From Bacteroides sp. CAG:144 (GTDB lineage: Bacteria > Bacteroidota > Bacteroidia > Bacteroidales > UBA11471): a DNA stretch of 5,111 nucleotides. Below are positions 1-5,111 of the stretch, piece after piece (the first letter of the stretch is position 1; each line of letters starts with the position of its first letter). The stretch covers positions 94,110 to 99,220 of the forward strand of contig HF999745.1 in NCBI GenBank assembly GCA_000434215.1, read 5' to 3'. A model generated the notes under the pieces. The model was not told the origin of the DNA. It worked only from the letters and a program-made list of their open reading frames with translations, and did no database searches. Position numbers and translations under genes: made by a program.

Positions 1-596
1 CCGTCGGGGGAAAGTAAGGCTTCATAAGCAACCAAATCATAACCATTTGTAATAGCAGAAAATGTAAAACCTAACCTTTTGCCTCTATCAATAATATAAG
101 ATATGATTTTTCTGTTTTGTACTAAAAGAGGTTCCCCTCCATATAATGTAATATTTTTAAAAAAATACTTTTCGTTAGGTTCTATATAAAAAATTGCTTC
201 AAAAGCTTTATCTACCATCTCAGGAGTAAATACCATTTTATCCCTTCCTACTCCTTTCTCAAAACAATATGGGCAACGGAAATTACAATCGTAAGTAATG
301 ACAAATGTAAAACCTTTTTTCAACAACATATCTCTACGGAATAAAATATCGGCCATGTATGCAACATAATCATACTCTTCTTGCTCCGCTTTTTCAGTAA
401 TATATCCGCGTTGTATCAATGCAGACCATGTTTTTGCAGAATAAGGAAATTCACTCTCTGTAAACGTATCGTGACTATTGATAAAAGAAACGATTTTATC
501 ATTCACTAAATCAATAGCTCCTGTATAACCGTGAATCAACATATGATCATTACTACCATCGACCTTTACATCGATCATATAAGAAGACTTTCTCAT
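1..596 (-). CDS. Radical SAM enzyme, probable SPASM-type peptide maturase (N-terminal part; C-terminus beyond left edge)
   Basis: The frame is open from ATG at 596-594 to position 1, giving 198 full codons with no stop. The sequence shows the CxxxCxxC cluster motif (CNFRCPYC; C104, C108, C111), which binds the [4Fe-4S] cluster that cleaves S-adenosylmethionine. It is followed by GGEP at 153-156 (SAM-contacting motif) and ITNG at 182-185, in the normal order and spacing of a radical SAM barrel. About 95 residues precede the barrel, including HGYTGAIDL at 22-30 and RGYI at 63-66. That N-terminal layout is typical of radical SAM/SPASM proteins that modify ribosomal peptides or act as sulfatase-maturase relatives. 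The first Met is preferred over M7 because family members often open with a similar short basic stretch. The SPASM domain, if present, lies outside the window, so the subfamily and substrate are inferred. No Shine-Dalgarno sequence precedes the start. The gene is much more AT-rich than the operon to its right. Confidence 0.92.
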   Translation of the reverse strand, partial: MRKSSYMIDVKVDGSNDHMLIHGYTGAIDLVNDKIVSFINSHDTFTESEFPYSAKTWSALIQRGYITEKAEQEEYDYVAYMADILFRRDMLLKKGFTFVITYDCNFRCPYCFEKGVGRDKMVFTPEMVDKAFEAIFYIEPNEKYFFKNITLYGGEPLLVQNRKIISYIIDRGKRLGFTFSAITNGYDLVAYEALLSPD

Positions 597-634
597 GATA
601 TTAAATTTTTACATTAATCAATAATATTTTTTTG

Positions 635-665
635 CAAATATAAAAAATTTATTTTATAAAACAAA
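635..665 (-). promoter_or_regulatory. Bacteroidota-type promoter for the radical SAM gene
   Basis: Read on the minus strand, TTTG at 665-662 is followed by a 19-base spacer and then TATATTTG at 642-635. This matches the Bacteroidota housekeeping consensus (TTTG at -33, 19-21 bases, TAnnTTTG at -7) with no mismatch. Transcription would start near 628-630, leaving a leader of roughly 30-35 bases before the ATG at 596. The surroundings are extremely AT-rich, which raises the chance of random matches, but both boxes plus correct spacing and position make this a good candidate. Confidence 0.65.
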
Positions 666-700
666 TAATTTATCATCAATTATCTTTCAAATATAAAAAA
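635..700. repeat. 13-bp direct repeat, two copies 53 bp apart
   Basis: The sequence CAAATATAAAAAA occurs exactly at 635-647 and again at 688-700. On the minus strand each copy contains TATATTTG, a perfect -7 element. The copy at 688-700 has no TTTG at the right distance upstream, so only the inner copy forms a full promoter. The repeat may be a second weak promoter, a duplicated binding site, or coincidence in AT-rich DNA. Confidence 0.45.
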
Positions 701-755
701 CAAGCATAAATAAATTTCAGAATATTTATACACACAAAATAATACATTTATTATT

Positions 756-794
756 GTTGTATATAAACTATTGCATTTCCAATAAGCATACAAC
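756..794. repeat. Imperfect inverted repeat, possible operator or hairpin
   Basis: GTTGTAT at 756-762 is the exact reverse complement of ATACAAC at 788-794. Nested inside, TATTG at 769-773 pairs with CAATA at 780-784. The two pairs are not exactly concentric (centres 775 and 776.5), so the structure would have an asymmetric internal loop. It lies between the two divergent promoters, a plausible place for a regulator of the uronate operon, but it matches no operator I recognise and may be chance. Confidence 0.25.
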
Positions 795-919
795 TGATGT
801 TATTCGATTTTCTATAATCTACTCGATAAAGGCTTCTCATTCTTTGAAAAATTTATCACCCGTTTTCCGCAACGATAAAAAATATACAGAAATATTTTCT
901 TCCACACTTCCCCTCGTGC

Positions 920-927
920 TATCTTTG
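920..927 (+). promoter_or_regulatory. -7 element of the uxuA operon promoter
   Basis: TATCTTTG is an exact match to the Bacteroidota -7 consensus TAnnTTTG. It sits 25 bases before the uxuA ATG, so transcription would begin near 932-936 with a leader of about 20 bases. No clean TTTG is found at the -33 position; the T-rich stretch at 895-901 is the nearest. A poor -33 box could mean that an activator helps, but this is inference. Confidence 0.6.
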
Positions 928-952
928 TCGTAATCTTATAAAATTATCTGTC

Positions 953-2140
953 ATGGAGAAGACATGGAGATGGTTTGGTCCCAACGATCCGATTACGCTC
1001 GACATGTTACGGCAAATCGGTGTGGAAGGTATCGTTACCGCCCTGCACGATGTTCCTAACGGAGATGTCTGGGAAATCGAGAATATATCCCGCAGGAAAG
1101 CCTATATCGAATCGCACGGCCTGCGATGGTCGGTCGTAGAAAGCCTGCCCGTATGCGAAGCCGTCAAATATGGCGGAGCAGAAAGAGACCGGCTCATCGA
1201 GAACTATAAAAACAGTCTGGCCAATTTGGGTCGATGTGGTATAAAAACCGTATGCTACAACTTTATGCCCGTCATCGACTGGATACGCACCGACCTGCAA
1301 CACCCGTGGGCCGACGGTACCACATCGCTCTACTTCGACCGGACGCGTTTCGCCTACTTCGACCTTCACATTCTCGAACGCCCCGGAGCAGAAAAAGATT
1401 ATCCCGATCCGCTCCTCGCGAAAGTCGAAGAGATGGGTAAAGTCATCAGCGAGAAAGAGAAAAACGACCTCATCGAGACAATCATCGTAAAGACGCAAGG
1501 ATTTGTCAACGGGAATATCAAAGAGGGAGATGAAAATCCGGTAAAAATATTCAAAAAGCTATTGTCGCACTACGAGGGCATCGACCGTGCAGCCCTCCGC
1601 GAAAACATGCGGTACTTCTTGTCGGCCATCATGCCCGTGTGCGAAACATTCGGCATAAATATGTGCGTGCACCCCGACGACCCGCCTTTCCAAGTACTGG
1701 GTCTTCCCCGCATCGTAACCGACGAAGTAGACATCGCATGGATACTCCATGCCGTCGACAACCCGCACAACGGACTCACTTTTTGCGCCGGGTCGCTCAG
1801 TGCCGGGTCACAAAACGACACACGGGAACTGGCCCGGAAATTTGCCAAACGAACACACTTCGTGCACCTGCGGAGTACAGAAACTTTCCCAGACGGAAAT
1901 TTCATCGAGAGCTCCCACCTATCGGGGCGCGGACATCTCATCGACTTGATACGTGTTTTTGAAAAAGAGAATCCGCACCTTCCTATGCGCGTCGATCATG
2001 GACGCACCATGTTGGGGGACGAAAATCAGAACTACAATCCCGGATATTCTTTTCACGGTCGCATGCTGGCACTGGCGCAAGTCGAAGGTATGATGGCCGT
2101 TGTGAAAGACGAACTACAAAAACAAATTTACATACCATGA
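953..2140 (+). CDS. uxuA: D-mannonate dehydratase (EC 4.2.1.8)
   Basis: This cytoplasmic enzyme converts D-mannonate to 2-keto-3-deoxy-D-gluconate, the step after fructuronate reduction in glucuronate catabolism. The protein has 395 residues, close to the 394 of E. coli UxuA, and is collinear with it. It opens with the family signature WRWFGPNDPI (residues 5-14). Expected metal-site residues lie in the conserved blocks NMCVHPDDPP (C238, H240), FCAGS (C278), HFVHLR (H305) and RVDHG (D348, H349). The family uses Fe2+ or Mn2+. ATG at 953 is chosen because the signature begins right after it and no in-frame ATG or GTG lies just upstream. No Shine-Dalgarno sequence is seen, which is normal for Bacteroidota. 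The stop codon overlaps the next start in ATGA. The gene appears intact, with no missing key residue. Partners for earlier pathway steps (UxaC, UxuB) are not in this window. Confidence 0.97.
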   Translation: MEKTWRWFGPNDPITLDMLRQIGVEGIVTALHDVPNGDVWEIENISRRKAYIESHGLRWSVVESLPVCEAVKYGGAERDRLIENYKNSLANLGRCGIKTVCYNFMPVIDWIRTDLQHPWADGTTSLYFDRTRFAYFDLHILERPGAEKDYPDPLLAKVEEMGKVISEKEKNDLIETIIVKTQGFVNGNIKEGDENPVKIFKKLLSHYEGIDRAALRENMRYFLSAIMPVCETFGINMCVHPDDPPFQVLGLPRIVTDEVDIAWILHAVDNPHNGLTFCAGSLSAGSQNDTRELARKFAKRTHFVHLRSTETFPDGNFIESSHLSGRGHLIDLIRVFEKENPHLPMRVDHGRTMLGDENQNYNPGYSFHGRMLALAQVEGMMAVVKDELQKQIYIP

Positions 2141-5111
2141 AACGTACTTATCTTTTTTACCCATTATTCGTTATTCTCTGCCTGTCTCTCTCCCTGCCGG
2201 TGAGTGGCAGTGTGCGGGAAAAGTATAACTTCAATCCGCAATGGCTTTTGCATGTAGGCGATATGCACGGAGCCGAAAAAGTAAAATTTCCCGATAAGGA
2301 TTGGAAAAAAATCACCCTTCCGCGAGCCTTCAACGAAGACGAAGCATTCAAAGTTCCCATAAAGGAAATGACCGACACTGTCGCGTGGTACCGGAAACAC
2401 TTCAAACTGCCGAAATCGGCCAAAGGGAAGAAGGTATTCATCGAATTCGAGGGTGTGCGGCAAGGCGCCGATTTCTACCTCAACGGCAAACACATAGGAC
2501 TGCACGAGAACGGTGTCATGGCCGTAGGCTTCGACCTCACCCCTTACCTCAACTTCAACGGGGAAAACGTGATCGCCGTGCGGGTCGACAACGACTGGCA
2601 ATACCGAGAGAGAGCAACCGGCAGCCGGTTCCAATGGAACGACCAGAACTTCAATGCCAACTACGGTGGGATAACCAAAAACGTGTGGCTGCACATCACC
2701 GATAAATTATATCAGACATTACCGCTATACAGCAACCTGCAAACTACCGGAGTCTATGTATATGCCTCCGATATAAAAGTAAAAAGCCGGAAAGCGATGA
2801 TACACACCGAATCCCAAATCCGTAATGAGCACGACAAACCGATGGCCGTCGGCTATGAAGTAGACATATATGACTACGAAGGCAAGCGGGTAAGCTCTTT
2901 CTCGGGTACGCCCATAACCGTAAATCCGCAAGAAACCGCAATGTTGGAAGCCTCTGCCCCATTGGAGAATATCCATTTTTGGAGCTGGGGATATGGTTAT
3001 CTCTATCATGTCGTAACCCGTCTCATCGTCGATAATAAATCCATCGATGAAGTCGTTACGACAACCGGATTCCGCAAGACCCGATTCGGAAGCGGGAAAG
3101 TATGGCTCAATGACCGTGTCATACAACTCAAAGGCTATGCGCAACGCTCGAGCAACGAATGGCCGGGCGTGGGCATATCGGTTCCGGCCTGGCTGAGCGA
3201 CTATTCCAACGGATTGATGATCGAACACAATGCCAACCTTTTCCGCTGGATGCACATCACCCCGCAAAAACAGGATATCGAGTCCTGCGACAGGGTCGGT
3301 GTCATACAGATGCTTCCGGCCGGAGATGCCGAAAAAGATGTGGAGGGACGGCGTTGGGAACAACGTAAAGAACTGATGCGCGACGTCATCATCTATACAC
3401 GCAACAACCCGAGTATCCTCTTTTACGAATGCGGGAACGAATCCATCAGCCGGGAGCACATGATAGAGATGATCGCGATACGCGACCAGTACGACCCGCA
3501 TGGAGGTCGGGCTATCGGTTCACGCGAAATGCTCGACATCAGAGAGGCTGAATACGGAGGAGAAATGCTTTACATCAACAAAAGCGAACACCACCCGATG
3601 ATACAGACCGAATACTGCCGGGACGAAGGTCTGCGCAAATATTGGGACGAGTACAGTTATCCCTATCACAAACAGGGAGACGGACCGCTGTATAAAGGGC
3701 AAGATGCCTCGGCCTATAATCAGAATCAGGATATGCTTGCCATAGAATTTGTCCGCCGCTGGTACGATATGTGGCGCGAACGTCCCGGTACAGGACGCAG
3801 GGTGAATTCAGGCGGCGCGAAAATCATCTTTTCCGATACGCAAACTCACGGGCGCAGCGAGATGAACTACCGTGTGAGCGGTGTCGTCGATGCGTTCAGA
3901 ATACCCAAAGACGGATATTTCGCACACAAAGTCATGTGGGACGGCTGGGTCGACATCGAAAACCACCATACGCATATCATCGGGCACTGGAACTACACCC
4001 CCGACACCCGAAAGCCCGTATATGTCGTATCATCGGGCGATGAGGTGGAATTATTCGTCAATGGAAAATCAAAAGGATTCGGCCGGCAGGAATACCGTTT
4101 TCTCTTCACGTTCGACTCCATACAATGGGAAAAAGGCTGCATCGAAGCTGTCTCTTACCTCGAAGATGGCACAGAAGCAAGCCGGAGCTCCATAAAAACC
4201 ATCGGAGACCCGAAAGAATTAAAATTGTCGTTGATACAAGGGCCTAACGGAACTTATGCTGACGGAGCGGACTTGGCCCTCGTACAAATCGAAGTTGTCG
4301 ATGAGAACGGCGACCGCTGCCCGTTGGCCAACAATATGGTAAAATTTGATTTGCAAGGTCCAGCCGAATGGCGCGGCGGTATAGCTCAGGGAAAAGACAA
4401 TTATGTCCTATCGAAAGAGCTTCCCGTCGAATGCGGCATTACACGTGTCATGATACGGACAACCGATAAATCGGGAAAAATAACCCTGAAAGCCGAAGCC
4501 GAAGGATTGCCTTCGAATGAAATAACTTTTGAAACAAAACCCGTCAAAGTCAGAAACGGACTCTCCTCGTACTTCCCGGCACAAAATCTCCCCAGCCGTT
4601 TCGACCGTGGAGAGACTCCCGCCACCCCGTCTTACAGAGACTCCAAAGTCGATGTCAAAGTAGACAGTATCATTGCTGGCTGCAACCAAGACGATGCGAT
4701 GAACAGTATCGACGACAACGAATTGAGCGAATGGAGAAACGACGGAAAATCGAATACGGCATGGATTGCCTATAAACTCGAACGCCGCGCCGAAATCGAT
4801 GATATATGTATCAAACTCACCGGTTGGAGACAACGTTCTTATCCTCTCGAAGTGTATGCGGGAAACACTTTGATATGGAGCGGTAATACCGAAAAAAGTT
4901 TGGGATACGTACACTTACTCATCGACAAGCCGGTCCGTTCAGACCTCATAACCATCAAGTTGAAAGGTGCAACTGTCGATTCCGACGCATTCGGACAAAT
5001 TATCGAAGTTGCCGAAGCCCAAGCCGGGAAGCTCGACCTGTTAGACGGCAAGAAAAAGAAGAAAAATGAACTACGCATCGTCGAGATAGAGTTCTTGGAA
5101 ACACTCGACCA
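2137..5111 (+). CDS. Secreted glycoside hydrolase family 2 enzyme, beta-galactosidase/beta-glucuronidase type (open at right edge)
   Basis: The frame runs from ATG at 2137 for 991 full codons with no stop before the window ends. Residues 1-25 form a signal peptide (basic start, Leu-rich core, then VSGS); C15 is not in a good lipobox, so a soluble periplasmic form is likely. About 30-190 is the GH2 sugar-binding jelly roll, 205-312 the Ig-like sandwich, and 313-605 the TIM barrel. E435 in NPSILFYECGNE is the expected acid/base and E492 in MIQTEYC the expected nucleophile. A DUF4982-like module (about 612-690) includes GHWNY and ELFVNGKS. An Ig-like module (about 693-803) and a discoidin/F5-8C-like carbohydrate-binding fold (about 838-987) follow. 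A lysine run (KKKKK, 972-976) lies in a loop before the last strand, IVEIEFLE, so the C-terminus is probably near. The start overlaps the uxuA stop. The enzyme should cleave a terminal beta-linked sugar; which sugar is not determined. GH2 membership is firm, specificity is not. Confidence 0.93.
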   Translation, partial: MKRTYLFYPLFVILCLSLSLPVSGSVREKYNFNPQWLLHVGDMHGAEKVKFPDKDWKKITLPRAFNEDEAFKVPIKEMTDTVAWYRKHFKLPKSAKGKKVFIEFEGVRQGADFYLNGKHIGLHENGVMAVGFDLTPYLNFNGENVIAVRVDNDWQYRERATGSRFQWNDQNFNANYGGITKNVWLHITDKLYQTLPLYSNLQTTGVYVYASDIKVKSRKAMIHTESQIRNEHDKPMAVGYEVDIYDYEGKRVSSFSGTPITVNPQETAMLEASAPLENIHFWSWGYGYLYHVVTRLIVDNKSIDEVVTTTGFRKTRFGSGKVWLNDRVIQLKGYAQRSSNEWPGVGISVPAWLSDYSNGLMIEHNANLFRWMHITPQKQDIESCDRVGVIQMLPAGDAEKDVEGRRWEQRKELMRDVIIYTRNNPSILFYECGNESISREHMIEMIAIRDQYDPHGGRAIGSREMLDIREAEYGGEMLYINKSEHHPMIQTEYCRDEGLRKYWDEYSYPYHKQGDGPLYKGQDASAYNQNQDMLAIEFVRRWYDMWRERPGTGRRVNSGGAKIIFSDTQTHGRSEMNYRVSGVVDAFRIPKDGYFAHKVMWDGWVDIENHHTHIIGHWNYTPDTRKPVYVVSSGDEVELFVNGKSKGFGRQEYRFLFTFDSIQWEKGCIEAVSYLEDGTEASRSSIKTIGDPKELKLSLIQGPNGTYADGADLALVQIEVVDENGDRCPLANNMVKFDLQGPAEWRGGIAQGKDNYVLSKELPVECGITRVMIRTTDKSGKITLKAEAEGLPSNEITFETKPVKVRNGLSSYFPAQNLPSRFDRGETPATPSYRDSKVDVKVDSIIAGCNQDDAMNSIDDNELSEWRNDGKSNTAWIAYKLERRAEIDDICIKLTGWRQRSYPLEVYAGNTLIWSGNTEKSLGYVHLLIDKPVRSDLITIKLKGATVDSDAFGQIIEVAEAQAGKLDLLDGKKKKKNELRIVEIEFLETLD

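Larger units (their letters stand above)
597..952. other. Divergent intergenic region, very AT-rich, no convincing gene
   Basis: This 356-base stretch separates two genes transcribed away from each other, so both sets of upstream signals should lie here. The left two thirds are almost all A and T; GC content rises after about position 850, near the uxuA start. It contains a minus-strand promoter, a 13-bp direct repeat, a 7-bp inverted repeat and a plus-strand -7 element, each listed separately. The only open frame of note is 29 codons on the minus strand (840-751), which I do not regard as a gene. No tRNA, riboswitch or terminator hairpin was recognised. Confidence 0.8.

Noticed and set aside
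665..683. Short AT-only inverted repeat (ATAATT with AATTAT) considered as a terminator or operator
   Set aside because: The stem has only six A-T pairs and falls between two divergent gene starts, where a terminator is not expected; such matches are common in DNA this AT-rich.
751..840. A 29-codon minus-strand frame (starts MRSLYRVDYR, ends VYIQQ) upstream of the radical SAM gene, considered as a RiPP precursor or leader peptide
   Set aside because: It has no Gly-Gly leader, core repeat or Cys/Gly-rich tail, only one Cys, and no promoter at its own start. It lies upstream of the mapped promoter candidate, so it is not co-transcribed from it. A chance frame of this size is expected.
1007..1498. 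A 163-codon minus-strand frame antisense to uxuA
   Set aside because: The sense strand encodes an intact, conserved mannonate dehydratase over the whole interval, so the reverse frame is incidental.
2177..2190. Possible lipoprotein signal (Cys at residue 15 of the GH2 protein)
   Set aside because: The residue before C15 is Leu rather than Gly, Ala or Ser, and the hydrophobic core continues past it, so a standard signal peptidase I site after about residue 24 is more likely.
2164..2694. A 176-codon minus-strand frame antisense to the GH2 sugar-binding domain
   Set aside because: It is a shadow of the sense gene; its protein is low in recognisable motifs and it has no promoter or start signals.
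2725..3501. A 258-codon open frame on the minus strand inside the GH2 gene
   Set aside because: It lies wholly antisense to a clearly recognisable GH2 barrel and shows no recognisable domain. GC-rich third positions of the sense gene explain such long antisense frames.
4408..4914. A 168-codon minus-strand frame near the right end
   Set aside because: It is antisense to the Ig-like and discoidin-like modules of the GH2 protein, which continue without interruption in the sense frame.

Overview
The window looks like Bacteroidales DNA (Bacteroidota). Both promoters I can see match the Bacteroidota primary sigma factor type (TAnnTTTG at about -7). No gene start has a clear Shine-Dalgarno sequence. 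One gene pair joins a uronate-catabolism enzyme to a secreted multi-domain glycoside hydrolase, as is common in polysaccharide-degrading gut Bacteroidales. The genus cannot be fixed from this sequence.

Layout: positions 1-596 hold, on the minus strand, the first 198 codons of a radical SAM enzyme whose C-terminus lies beyond the left edge. Positions 597-952 are a very AT-rich divergent intergenic region. It carries a well-matched minus-strand promoter, a 13-bp direct repeat, a small inverted repeat and a plus-strand -7 element. Positions 953-2140 encode D-mannonate dehydratase (UxuA). Positions 2137-5111 encode a secreted family 2 glycoside hydrolase whose reading frame is still open at the right edge. 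Its start overlaps the uxuA stop in an ATGA, so the two are almost certainly one operon.

Function: the GH2 enzyme would remove a terminal beta-linked sugar from a glycan outside the cytoplasm. UxuA dehydrates D-mannonate to 2-keto-3-deoxygluconate in the cytoplasm. The pairing suggests a locus for a uronic-acid-containing glycan, but the substrate is not proven, and the glucuronidase-type NxK motif is not evident in the hydrolase.

The radical SAM gene is a separate, divergently transcribed unit. Its base composition is clearly more AT-rich than that of the operon. Its N-terminal layout resembles radical SAM/SPASM peptide maturases, so it may be the edge of a peptide-modification (RiPP) locus that continues to the left. 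That is the least ordinary part of the window, but the diagnostic C-terminal domain and any precursor peptide are not in view.
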